Source: Nonomuraea jabiensis
GTDB taxonomy: Bacteria; Actinomycetota; Actinomycetes; Streptosporangiales; Streptosporangiaceae
Reading direction: 5' to 3'
Length of the DNA stretch: 64,000 nt
NCBI RefSeq assembly: GCF_014204795.1
Contig: NZ_JACHMB010000001.1
Location: 10,800,501 to 10,864,500 of the forward strand
Shown piece after piece: positions 51,343-59,742 of the stretch (the first letter of the stretch is position 1; every line of letters starts with the position of its first letter). The notes under the pieces were generated by a model that saw nothing but the letters and a program-made list of their open reading frames with translations, did not search any database and was not told the DNA's origin. Position numbers and translations under genes: made by a program.

Positions 51343-51432
51343 GTGAAGATCCGTGTCAGCGCCCTGGTGTTCTGCGGCAACGAGGTGACACTGCTGCGCA
51401 GGGACCGCCCCAACAACATCCACAACCCCTTG
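51343..51432 (+). pseudogene. N-terminal stub of a NUDIX hydrolase gene
   Basis: GTG 51343 begins VKIRVSALVFCGNEVTLLRR followed by DRPNN, typical of the first two strands of NUDIX hydrolases. The Nudix box that should follow is absent; similarity ends near 51432. Confidence 0.6.
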
Positions 51433-51520
51433 GACAGGGCCACCGTCCACCTGGGACGCTTGACGTGCTCCCGGGCCTTCTACCTGCATGTCCGAAGCTC
51501 GATCGCCTACTACCGAAAAG

Positions 51521-52084
51521 TCATATGCGGCGCGGTACGGCTCCGTCCTGCCAGCGGTAGAGGTCGCGCAGCAGGGAAATCTCGGCGCCGTGATGGATCA
51601 GCTCCCGGTTGACGTGCAGGACGATGCCCTCCATGGGAAACCGCTCGGGACCCACCGTGGGCGGATTCTCCAGGTCGGCGTCCGAGAGTGCACGGACCCC
51701 CGCGTTCCATCTCCCGTACATCTCATCGAGCTGTTTCAGCGCCTCGTCAGCGGTCCCCGCGTAGGCGAATGTCTCGGAGTCGATGTCCTGGCCGCCGAAG
51801 TGCCATCCGACCCGATAGCCCAGGCACGAGACGATGATGTGCGCCAGCCGCCAGGCAATCGTGGTCACAGGCGCCGGCACAGGGTCAGGGGACGCGAAGT
51901 CCATCGTCCACTCCCCCGAACCTGCCGACATCGGTGCGGCCGACGTGCCACGTGGGCGGATGCTCCAGCAGCCGCGCACCGGCTCCCAGAGGTACTCCTC
52001 ATCGGCAAGACCGTCCAGCCGCGGCCGCAGGTTCTTGCGCCAGTGCCGGTCCAACTGCTCCGCGAGCCGCTCACTTCTTGTCAT
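51521..52084 (-). CDS. DinB-family protein
   Basis: 187 aa, cytoplasmic four-helix bundle of the DinB/YfiT type. Visible features: LAEQLDRHWRKNLRPRLDGL, TIAWRLAHIIVSC (metal-site His), HVNRELIHHGAEISLLRDLY (His pair near the C-terminus, the usual third metal ligand). Such proteins are often thiol-dependent transferases or stress proteins; no specific substrate is visible. Stands alone. Confidence 0.87.
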   Translation of the reverse strand: MTRSERLAEQLDRHWRKNLRPRLDGLADEEYLWEPVRGCWSIRPRGTSAAPMSAGSGEWTMDFASPDPVPAPVTTIAWRLAHIIVSCLGYRVGWHFGGQDIDSETFAYAGTADEALKQLDEMYGRWNAGVRALSDADLENPPTVGPERFPMEGIVLHVNRELIHHGAEISLLRDLYRWQDGAVPRRI

Positions 52085-52607
52085 TTCCGCACACTACAGG
52101 CCACCGACGGTGAGGCGCCGCGCGGCGGGGACCTTGGTCCCCCTCGACGGCGACCGCAACACCCGCACCTCGCTCAGCACCTCCGGCGTGAGCAGCAAGA
52201 GAGACGGCAACCACCACCGTCGCGAACGAAGACCCCGCAAGAGCACCCGGGAGACAGATGATCCCGGGATCGATAGGTGGGGCCACTTCTCACCCCTGAA
52301 ACCAGGACGAAGAGCTCTCCCTCGCTCCGGGCTTGGGAACGGAGGCGGAACTGCTGTGGCTGATGGATGTGAGCGTAACGCGGCCGGGAAACACGCCTTC
52401 TCCGCGCAAGCTCCACCTGATCTATCGCCCACGTCAGCGCAGATGTTCGCCGCGCTCTCGCCACTCACGAGTGCGACGAACTTGAGGAGGGCGGCCACGC
52501 GGTTGGCAGATCGGCGGGGGCCTTGACTGCATGGGGGGCAAACGCCGCCGGTGGCCCATGCAGGCACCCCTTCCCCATACTTCGACGGTCGATATATAGT
52601 CAGGGCG
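52085..52607. other. 523-bp stretch without a convincing gene
   Basis: Only weak, unconserved open frames on both strands. The right end carries the -10-like TATAGT (52595-52600) of the PadR gene within the A/T-rich run GATATATAGT, a plausible PadR binding site. Confidence 0.45.
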
Positions 52608-52616
52608 GTGATCGGC

Positions 52617-52928
52617 ATGACGGAGGCGACGTACTTCATCCTCGTCGCCCTGATGGAAGAACCGCTCCACGGATACGGGATCATCAAACGGGCCCGAACC
52701 CAGTCGCTCGGCGAGGTGGACCTCGCCGTCGGCACCCTGTACAGCGCGCTCGACCGGCTCTCGGAGACCGGCTGGGTACGGCTGGACCGCGAGGAGACCG
52801 TCAACGGGCGTCCACGGCGCTATTACCGGATCACCGATGACGGCGTGCGCGCCGTCCGTGCTCAGGCTGCCCGGCTGCAGCGCGCTGCCACACTCGTCCT
52901 GCGGCCAAGCGGGGTGACGAACGGATGA
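52617..52928 (+). CDS. PadR-family transcriptional regulator
   Basis: 103 aa. Winged-helix features: TEATYFILVALMEEPLHGYGI, DLAVGTLYSALDRLSETGWVRLD, NGRPRRYYRITDDG. ATG 52617 gives the conserved start. An in-frame GTG at 52608 lies 7 nt after TATAGT and could start a leaderless message (three residues longer). Overlaps the membrane-protein gene by 4 nt (ATGA), so both are translated together, a common PadR-plus-membrane-protein pair. Confidence 0.92.
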   Translation: MTEATYFILVALMEEPLHGYGIIKRARTQSLGEVDLAVGTLYSALDRLSETGWVRLDREETVNGRPRRYYRITDDGVRAVRAQAARLQRAATLVLRPSGVTNG

Positions 52929-53818
52929 ATGACATTCTCGAACTGCGGTACCGCCGTCTCCTGCGTGCTTATCCCAAGGAGTATCGCGCCGAGCACGGCG
53001 AGGAGCTGATCGGCACACTGATGGAGGCGGCCCGGCCGGGGGCTCGTCGGCCGTCGCTCCGCGAGACGCTGCATCTCTTCGCCGGCGGGTTCACCGTCCG
53101 CGTCCGGGGTACCCGTCCGTACGGCGTGCCGCCGTGGGCCGACGGTCTGCATCTCGGCGTGCTGATCGTGGCGGTTGTCACCTTCGCGCTGTTTCCCGTC
53201 CTGCCGCACGTCAACTACCCGGCGTGGACGGCGCTCGGGATCGTCCTGATGGTGGCGCTCGTGCGGGGATGGATGCGGGTCGCGGCTCCCCTTGCGGCGG
53301 TCGCCGCGGTGATGGCGAGCTGGCCCATGATCCCGGGGCTCGGCAGCCCAGTGTTCACCATGGGTCCGATGTACGGCGACCTCGCGCCGGTCGCGCCCTA
53401 CTGGGTGGTCGCGGCCGCGTCCGCGGTGCTGGCCGTTCGGCGCGTGTGGGTGGGCCGCGCATCCGGAAAGGCCCGGTGGTGGGGTGCGACGATGCCCACC
53501 CGGTCGCCGCGGTGGCTGCTCGTCCCGCTGGCAGGCTGGGCGCTGCAGCTCATGCAGGTGCCGATGTGGGAACCCGTCTGGGTCGTCGGGCGGGCGGGTA
53601 TCGAGGTGGTGGCCCTGCTGCTGGTGCTGGCCGCCACGCTGGCCGTCAGGGACGGCCGCTGGGCGCTGGCGGCCGCCGTCTACCTGCTTCCCGGCCTGGT
53701 TTACCTGGCCGAGAACCTGCGTACGACCGGCGCCCGGGGCTTCCTCTACTGGAGCGTGCTCACCGCCCTCGTTGTGGCATCCTTGGTCGCCGCCCGTCGG
53801 GTGCACGCCAAGGCGTGA
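52925..53818 (+). CDS. Multi-pass membrane protein partnered with PadR regulator
   Basis: 297 aa. A soluble N-terminal segment (YRRLLRAYPKEYRAEHGEEL) typical of PadR-associated membrane proteins, then about seven to eight hydrophobic segments (LGVLIVAVVTFALFPVLP, AALAIVLMVALVRG-like, YWVVAAASAVLAVR, VVALLLVLAATLAV). No catalytic motif. Function unknown; likely senses or responds to membrane stress together with the regulator (inference). Confidence 0.82.
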   Translation: MNDILELRYRRLLRAYPKEYRAEHGEELIGTLMEAARPGARRPSLRETLHLFAGGFTVRVRGTRPYGVPPWADGLHLGVLIVAVVTFALFPVLPHVNYPAWTALGIVLMVALVRGWMRVAAPLAAVAAVMASWPMIPGLGSPVFTMGPMYGDLAPVAPYWVVAAASAVLAVRRVWVGRASGKARWWGATMPTRSPRWLLVPLAGWALQLMQVPMWEPVWVVGRAGIEVVALLLVLAATLAVRDGRWALAAAVYLLPGLVYLAENLRTTGARGFLYWSVLTALVVASLVAARRVHAKA

Positions 53819-54062
53819 CCGCCGCCTTGTGCGCCACCCAGGTTGATGCCTGATCGATCCACTCCTGAACACTCCGCGGGGATCAGATACTTCTCCGTCG
53901 CCGCGGACGTGGGAGCTGGGCAACGTTGCCGGCACCGCCCATTTCCTCACGAGCCTGAGCGAGTTCCCAATCCAGTTCGGCGACGATGCGACGCGGCGAG
54001 GACGTCATGCGGCGTTCCCGCGACAGCGCAGGCAGGACAGATGACACTGATGGTGATGAAAC

Positions 54063-54400
54063 TACCCGCCCGAATTCAAGGCCGACGCGGTGGCGTTGGT
54101 GTTGTCGAGGGCGGACCGGACGATCACGTCGATCGCGAGGGATCTGGGGACCAGCCGCGAGACGCTGCGGGTACGGGTGCGCGCCGCGAAGACAGGCAAG
54201 GCGCGGCCGGCGCGACCATGGCCGGTAAGAGCGCCTGCGCAAGGCGGCCCAGCTTTTCGCGGGCGATACGAACTGGTGAACCGCTTCAAGTTCGTTGAGG
54301 ACCATAAGGCGCTCTACGGGATGAAGCGGCCTCGGACTTCAGCGGCTGCGCAACGCCTTCCAGGTCCCCGGACGGGCCTCGGCCGCGGCTCTGACCAGGG
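54063..54400 (+). mobile_element. Degraded IS3-family transposase remnant
   Basis: An OrfA-like frame reads YPPEFKADAVALVLSRADRT then ITSIARDLGTSRETLRVRVR; it breaks off into OrfB-like pieces in two further frames (RLRKAAQLFAGDTNW, then VNRFKFVEDHKALYGMKR). Several frameshifts and no DDE catalytic region. No clear terminal repeats seen. Non-functional. Confidence 0.7.
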
Positions 54401-54413
54401 GCTCAGTGACGCT

Positions 54414-54692
54414 TCAATGGCCGGCGACGATGAGGGTCGTCATGAGAGCCGCACACACCACCACGGTCCACCCGCCGAACAGCAGATGGAGCGCTCGAAG
54501 GGCTTGTCCCAGTTCCATGAAGTACCGTCCGACGAGGTAGACCTTGACGAACGCGACAGCGAGCACGACCACGGTGGCGAACTGCCGGGCCCCGTGGCCG
54601 TCCCCGAGATACCAGGAGACCGCGGTCGCACCCACGAGGACGAGCCAGGCGACAACCGCCCGGTTCGCGCTGCTCGAAGTCTCGGAGGGCAT
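54414..54692 (-). CDS. Cytochrome c oxidase subunit IV-like small membrane protein
   Basis: 92 aa with three hydrophobic segments (VVAWLVLVGATAVSWYLG, FATVVVLAVAFVKVYLVGRYFMEL, WTVVVCAALMTTLIVAG). FVKVYLVGRYFMEL and the spacing fit prokaryotic oxidase subunit IV. ATG 54692 has GAGG 5 nt upstream, inside the end of the subunit III-like gene. A complete oxidase locus is absent. Confidence 0.75.
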   Translation of the reverse strand: MPSETSSSANRAVVAWLVLVGATAVSWYLGDGHGARQFATVVVLAVAFVKVYLVGRYFMELGQALRALHLLFGGWTVVVCAALMTTLIVAGH

Positions 54693-54702
54693 GGGCACCT
54701 CA

Positions 54703-54903
54703 TCACCTCATCAGGTAGAGCAGGGCGAACAGGACGATCCAGAGCAGGTCGATGAGGTGCCAATAGCATGCTCCCGCCTCGAGGTTTCGCAGATCCCTTC
54801 TTCCCGGTGAAGGCTTGCGAGCGATCAGGTACATGATCACCAAGGCGGCCATTCCGAGCAGCAGGTGCAGCAGGTGGATGCCGGTGAAGACGAAGTAGTA
54901 CAT
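54703..54903 (-). pseudogene. C-terminal fragment of cytochrome c oxidase subunit III
   Basis: 66 aa from ATG 54903: MYYFVFTGIHLLHLLLGMAA, then ARKPSPGRRDLRNLEAGACY followed by WHLIDLLWIVLFALLYLMR. This is the last two-helix part of subunit III; the first five helices are missing. The frame stays open upstream but loses similarity at once. AGGA 8 nt before the ATG means the piece could still be translated. Confidence 0.7.
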
Positions 54904-55123
54904 GCGGATTCCTACGCCTGAACCGACGGTGCCACCGGGGCCGTGCCCAGCGCGGCACGGATCCTCGCCTGCGCAGCCGTCAGGGCCCCTGCAAGGGCAT
55001 GGCCCTTTGCCGTCCTCCAGGCCCTGGTCCAGGGCCTGTACGGAATCGGGTCAGGGGGATCGCCTGCGCTCCTCCTTTGGCCTGTCCAGCCCCCAGAACC
55101 TTACCGACGAGCAGGCGCCGGTG

Positions 55124-56239
55124 CTACGCGACGCCCGTCGGGCAGAGGACGGCTTGGCCGGCTTTGACCATCGCGGGGATGATGGCGCTGTCGTCGGTGG
55201 TGCTGCGCGTGACGGACATCTCGAACTGCTGCCGGCCATCGGTCGAGTAGAGGATCAGTGTGGTGTAGCCGAGCCCCGAGCCGCCCTGCATCTGCAGGTC
55301 GTCTGCGCACTGGCCCGTGCTCTGCTTCGCGCTGCGCGGTGGGCCGGCGAGGACCTTCTGCAGGGATGGCGGCAGCAGCTTGCCCTGGTTGAAGGCGCGC
55401 TGGAAGGCGCTGACGTCATGCGTGGTCGAGACGATATTGCCGGCGCCGAAGCCCCAGCTGGCGTTGGCGCGATGCATGTCGCGCAGGGTGCCGGTGGAGT
55501 CGGGGTAGTAGCCGTGCCCGTGCGGGCCCTTGATGCCCTCCGGCGGCTTGGTGAGCGCGTAGGTGCGGGTCATGCCGAGCGGGCGGAAAAGGCGCCGGTC
55601 CAGCTCGCCCGCCAGGGTACCGCCGGTCACTCTCTCGATGATCATGCCGATGAGGGTGTAGTTGGTGTTGGAGTAGGCGAACTCCTTGCCCGGCTCGCCG
55701 GTACGCGGCAGGCCCCGCGTGGTCTTCACGATGTCGATGGGCCGGTAGTAGGTGGTGAAGTCGAAGACGTCGAACGCCGGTTCGGATCCGCCGCGGGACC
55801 ACCAGTCGGGGATGCCGGAGGTGTGCTGGATCAGCTGCTGGACGGTGATCTCGTCGGCCCGTTCCACCAGGTCGCCGTCGGCCACTTCGGGCAGCAGGTC
55901 GGCGAGTTTGTCGTCCAGGGCGAGCCTGCCCTCCTCGACGAGCCGGAGAAGCACGGTGCCCACCATCTGCTTGGTCTGCGAGCCGATGTAGAAGCGCGAG
56001 CCCACCGGGATCGTGCCGCCTTGGCCGTTGAGCAGCCGCGATCCGGCGGTGCCCTGGCCGGCGAGCTTGCCGTCCACGTACACGCCGCCGATCGCGCCCA
56101 CGACGCCGGGCGTCTCGGCCAGGGTCTTCATGGCCTGCCGAACGTCGCCGACCGCGGTGGCACCGGCGGCCGTCGCGGGCGAGGCGGTGGCCAGTAGCAG
56201 GGCTGCCACCGTTACGGCGGCTACGGACAAGTGCTTCAA
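55124..56239 (-). CDS. Secreted serine hydrolase, beta-lactamase class C/D-Ala carboxypeptidase fold
   Basis: 371 aa. Sec signal (LSVAAVTVAALLLATASPATAAG). Active-site SxxK in YIGSQTKQMVG, YxN in FAYSNTNYTLIG, LQQLIQHTSGIPDW-type region VQQLIQHTSGIPDWWS. Start TTG 56239 (giving LKHLSVAAV) is chosen because GAAGGAG lies 8 nt upstream; no in-frame ATG or GTG fits. Probably a peptidase or esterase acting outside the cell; substrate unknown. Confidence 0.88.
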   Translation of the reverse strand: MKHLSVAAVTVAALLLATASPATAAGATAVGDVRQAMKTLAETPGVVGAIGGVYVDGKLAGQGTAGSRLLNGQGGTIPVGSRFYIGSQTKQMVGTVLLRLVEEGRLALDDKLADLLPEVADGDLVERADEITVQQLIQHTSGIPDWWSRGGSEPAFDVFDFTTYYRPIDIVKTTRGLPRTGEPGKEFAYSNTNYTLIGMIIERVTGGTLAGELDRRLFRPLGMTRTYALTKPPEGIKGPHGHGYYPDSTGTLRDMHRANASWGFGAGNIVSTTHDVSAFQRAFNQGKLLPPSLQKVLAGPPRSAKQSTGQCADDLQMQGGSGLGYTTLILYSTDGRQQFEMSVTRSTTDDSAIIPAMVKAGQAVLCPTGVA

Positions 56240-56395
56240 GACAACAACTCCTTCGAGGCGATGAGAAGGGCCGGCAAAGCACGGGCGGATCACGTGATGA
56301 TCTGTCGTGCCGTCTCGCCGATGGGTCCCACGAAGGTGTCGTAGATGGCGAGGACCACCACCATCGACACTCGCGACACGCCGCCGACCGTCACC

Positions 56396-56486
56396 ACGCG
56401 TTCCGTGACCTGCTCGCCGGTCAACCTCATCCACTGTCGATGGTGCGTGTCCCCGCCTCGTCCGCGCCGTGTCATGATCGTGTCAC
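56396..56486. repeat. Diverged 90-bp direct repeat, copy 1
   Basis: Roughly 75 percent identical to 59144-59232. The last part, from TGTCCCC to CGTGTCAC, is nearly identical in both, with two CGTGTCA direct repeats at its end. Copy 1 lies immediately before the resolvase remnant. Confidence 0.6.
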
Positions 56487-56505
56487 ACCCTCGCACCTCC
56501 CCCCG

Positions 56506-56935
56506 GTTCGAAAAGACCCTGGCTACCGCCCAGCAGATCAAGGCCGACGCCCCGCACTGCCGCGTCATCCGCACCGTCTACGAGATGAAACGGCTCGGCC
56601 GCGACGCTGCCGAACTCACCGCACTGGGGCCACCTCACCACCCACGGCTTGGTCCTGGAGGGCATCTACAACCCGGCCGGATGCTGTTCGCCTTCTTCGC
56701 CGCCATGGCCGAGACTGAGAACATCCGCGAGGCGACCCTTGAGGGCCTGGACGCCGCCGCGCGCAAGGGCAACCACGGCGGACGCCCCGCCGCCATCACC
56801 GACGACATGCTCCACACGCTCCTGCGCCACCGCGCAGCCGGAGAACGCGTCGAAGACATCCGCAAGGACCTGATCATCCCCACCGGCAAACGCCACGGCC
56901 GCAACCCCTCGCTCGCCAGCGTCTGCCCGGGCCCT
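56506..56935 (+). pseudogene. Frameshifted serine recombinase/resolvase remnant
   Basis: Reads FEKTLATAQQIKADAPHCRV then YEMKRLGRDAAELTAL; a middle piece (LVLEGIYNPAG) is in another frame; then FAFFAAMAETENIREATLEG and AARKGNHGGRPAAITDDMLH return to the first frame. This is a family of actinobacterial site-specific recombinases. The catalytic Ser region at the N-terminus is missing. Confidence 0.72.
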
Positions 56936-56940
56936 GGTCA

Positions 56941-57240
56941 GTGCACTCCATGGACCTGCCCTCCAGAAACCTGGATGACCTGCGATGCCTGGTGCGGCTA
57001 CTGACCGGCAAAGGCGTTCGGGTGGAGTTCGCGAAGGGGAACCTCGCGTTCACCAGCGAAGACTCCCCGATGGCCGCCTTGCTGCTGTCGGTGATGGGCG
57101 CGTTCTCCGAGTTCGAGCGGGCCCTGATCCTGGAGCGCCAGCGCGAGGGCATCGCCGCGGCCAAGGCCTCCGGCGTCTACACCGGCCGCAAGCCTGCCCT
57201 CACCCCGCAGGAGGCCAACGAGCTGCGTGAACGCGGGGTC
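56941..57240 (+). pseudogene. C-terminal piece of a second serine resolvase (Tn3-resolvase type)
   Basis: GTG 56941: VHSMDLPSRNLDDLRCLVRL, then SEDSPMAALLLSVMGAFSEF followed by ERALILERQREGIAAAKASG and YTGRKPALTPQEANELRERG. This corresponds to the second half of the catalytic domain and the start of the DNA-binding tail of Tn3/gamma-delta-type resolvases; the frame then drifts. N-terminus missing. Confidence 0.75.
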
Positions 57241-57667
57241 GGCGGTGAGAAGAAGCTCGCCGGACCGTGGACATCCCGATCCGGGCGGCCGGGTCGACCT
57301 GTGCGCGGGGCAGCCCACCTGAGGCGCCCGCATCCTGTTCCGCGCTCGCGTAACCTGCCGGGCAGCGAGTGCAAGATCGGACGGCAATCCGCCCCGGCCG
57401 TGGGCCACGTGGCACGTTTCGCTCGTATTCCGGTATCACCCATCGACGCCAGATTCACCGACTGGCGCATTGGCGCCTGCGCTCACTTCGCCTCGCTGTG
57501 CGTGGACCACACGTTCGAGTGCCTGGAGAAAATCCTCGACGGCGGCCCGCGTGGTCATCCGCGAGGCAGCGTTCACCCTCCTTCACCGCAGGTGCGGCCT
57601 CATCGCCACTTGCCCCGAGACGGCCGGGACGCTCCCGGGTGCGGCACCGGCCGTGCGGTCGGGGTGA
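57241..57667. other. 427-bp stretch without a recognisable gene
   Basis: The resolvase frame stays open to 57711 on the plus strand but without family similarity. No hairpin, operator or RNA gene was recognised. Confidence 0.4.
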
Positions 57668-58975
57668 TCAGGCGGCCTTGCCGCGGGCGATGTAGAGGTT
57701 CATGTCGGTGAAGTCGAGGGTGATGTTGTAGGGCTTCCAGAAGCAGTGGGCGAAGTGGGCCAGCAGGTCGAATCCGAAGGGGGCGAGCGCGGCCTGTGGG
57801 TTCGTGAAGCAGTACACGTCCTTGGCTACGGCGTCGCCGAGGCGGAGCTCCTTCGGGTAGCAGGGGTAGGCGACGATTGGGTGGTTGTGGGCAGCAGTCT
57901 CGACCGGGCGGTCGTAGTCGGTGCGGATCTGCAACTGCTTGGCCGTGTCCCCGTGTATGCCTGCGACGATCTCGCCGATTCCGCCGAAGTTCACGCCCAC
58001 GACCCGTGGGCCGGAGTTGGCGGTGCCGGCGATGCTGCCCAGGCTGTGCAGCTGGTGCTCACGGGCGAGCCACAGTGGCAGGCGCTCGGCGCCCGCCCGT
58101 TTGGCGGCGGCGCGTGCTTTGCCGGCGGCCTCGGGGGTCGGGCGGCGCAGAATCAGCGACCGGCCCGCGTAGTCGAAGGTGGTCAGCAGGTGGTAGAACA
58201 CCCACGTGCCGATCAGGCCGTCGCTGTCAGTGTCGACGTCTTCGCCCGACTCCGTCTCCGACCAGCTGACAGGGAGGTTGCGCAGTTCGAGGTCGCCCAG
58301 CTTGAAGGAGTCCAGTATCCCGTAGTGCGCCCGTACGATGCCCTGCCCGAAATCCGCCTCCTCGCTGAAGAGGGGGCTCAGCCCGGACTCCTTGGCCACC
58401 GACCCGCGCAGGTTCAGATTCGGGGCGCCGGTGTAGGGCAGGAAGCGCCTGGCCGGTCCGCCGTTGAGCGAGGCCTCCACCAGTGGAAACGGGTCCATCT
58501 GCGTGAATTCCACCCGCGCGGTGTCGCCGTGGATCTGATACGCCTCGCCGCTGATCGCCGCGAACCACTTGGCGTAGCTGGCGCGGCCGGCCGCCTGCCA
58601 GCATGGTGCGGACAGGGCGAATTTGTCCTGCCGCATGTAGCAGTCGGCCAGGAAGAAGTTGGTGTCCTTGTCGCCGGGCGCCAGGGCGAGGGCCATCTTG
58701 AGGTACTTCTCAGCCTCGGGGAACCGGTTGGACAGCAGCCCCACATAGCCGCGCTGGCGGGCCGCTCGCAGGTTCGTGGGGTCTGTCCTCAGGATCTCCT
58801 CGTACGCGCGGCCCGCCCGCTCGAACTTCCCGGCCTTGAACAGCGCGTCCGCGTCACTGGTGTCGGCTGACGCGGTGGCGGCCTTCCCCAGTAGCGGTGC
58901 GGCCGCGGCGGCACCGGCCAGCACGGCGGCGCCCCGCAGCACCGAACGCCGGTCCCGTCCTCCGTCATCAGCCAT
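57668..58975 (-). CDS. Exported TPR protein with aspartyl-protease-like (retropepsin-fold) domain lacking the catalytic Asp
   Basis: 435 aa. Twin-arginine signal (RDRRSVLRGAAVLAGAAAAAPLLG). TPR-like helices about 40-130 (ADALFKAGKFERAGRAYEEIL, FPEAEKYLKMALALAPGDKD). Then a clan AA-like domain from about 155: PLVEASLNGGPARRFLPYTG where active relatives read a DTG triad; here Tyr replaces the Asp. The end of this domain is recognisable (LIGTWVFYHLLTTFDYAGRSLILRR). A further C-terminal domain (about 290-435) has no assigned family. Probably a non-catalytic, exported binding protein. Confidence 0.8.
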   Translation of the reverse strand: MADDGGRDRRSVLRGAAVLAGAAAAAPLLGKAATASADTSDADALFKAGKFERAGRAYEEILRTDPTNLRAARQRGYVGLLSNRFPEAEKYLKMALALAPGDKDTNFFLADCYMRQDKFALSAPCWQAAGRASYAKWFAAISGEAYQIHGDTARVEFTQMDPFPLVEASLNGGPARRFLPYTGAPNLNLRGSVAKESGLSPLFSEEADFGQGIVRAHYGILDSFKLGDLELRNLPVSWSETESGEDVDTDSDGLIGTWVFYHLLTTFDYAGRSLILRRPTPEAAGKARAAAKRAGAERLPLWLAREHQLHSLGSIAGTANSGPRVVGVNFGGIGEIVAGIHGDTAKQLQIRTDYDRPVETAAHNHPIVAYPCYPKELRLGDAVAKDVYCFTNPQAALAPFGFDLLAHFAHCFWKPYNITLDFTDMNLYIARGKAA

Positions 58976-59742
58976 GTCTGCTCCTTTTCGTGATCACCTT
59001 CGCCGTGACTTTCCGTCCCGGCGGACGTCACAACACCTCCGGCCGGTTCGTCTCCCCTGCTGGAGGAGGCGATGCCGCAGATGCCGGAGCCGTCCGGGTC
59101 GTACGGCGTCGTCCCGATGCGGGCGACCGGTTCGCTTCGCAGCACGCTCGGTGACTCGCCCGCCGGCCGACCCCGTCCACTTTCGGCCAGCCGTGTCCCC
59201 GACTCGTCCGCGCCGTGTCATGGTCGTGTCACGGCCGCAACAAACGGTGGCAGCCGCCGACAAACCGAGTACATCCGGCACCCATCGTGGGTTGCGTCCG
59301 TGGGAGTGGTGTACGAGTTTGGCCTGGTAACAGGCGTGGCGTCGGGAAATGAAGGCCGGCCTGTGCCGTTGGGGGCGGGTGTTCGAGGGGGCGGTTGATC
59401 TTGCGGGCGAGGTAGTCGGTGACGTCGGCGGGCGGCTCGGTCGGGGCGCCGGTGACCTCCAAGTCCTCCGGCATGGCGGCGGTTTCGGCCAAGAGCTCAC
59501 GTAGCCACCCGCGCGCGCCGATCAGCTGGGGATGGTCGGCGCGGGCGGCACGGCCCGGGCGGAGGGCCTGATTCGGCGGCGACGAGCTGAGCGCCGGATT
59601 GCCCGCGAGAGCGCAACGTCCCTTCTGACGCAGCCCGCCGACCGGAATAGGGTCCCCGCCGCTCGATTCGGATCCGCCGGAGGAAGGGCAGTAGCGCTTG
59701 AAGAATCGCGCATCACCAATTCGGCGGCGGTGACCCCTGCAT
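58976..59742. other. 767-bp stretch without a convincing gene
   Basis: Contains repeat copy 2 (59144-59232). A minus-strand frame around 59270-59500 reads DLEVTGAPTEPPADVTDYLA and looks protein-like but is short and not recognised. A run of conserved-looking but broken text suggests old mobile or phage-related DNA. Confidence 0.4.
59144..59232. repeat. Diverged 90-bp direct repeat, copy 2
   Basis: Same orientation as 56396-56486, 2.7 kb away. Best conserved at its right end (CTCGTCCGCGCCGTGTCATG then TCGTGTCAC). Could be a leftover recombination site or the upstream region of a duplicated resolvase gene. Confidence 0.6.
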
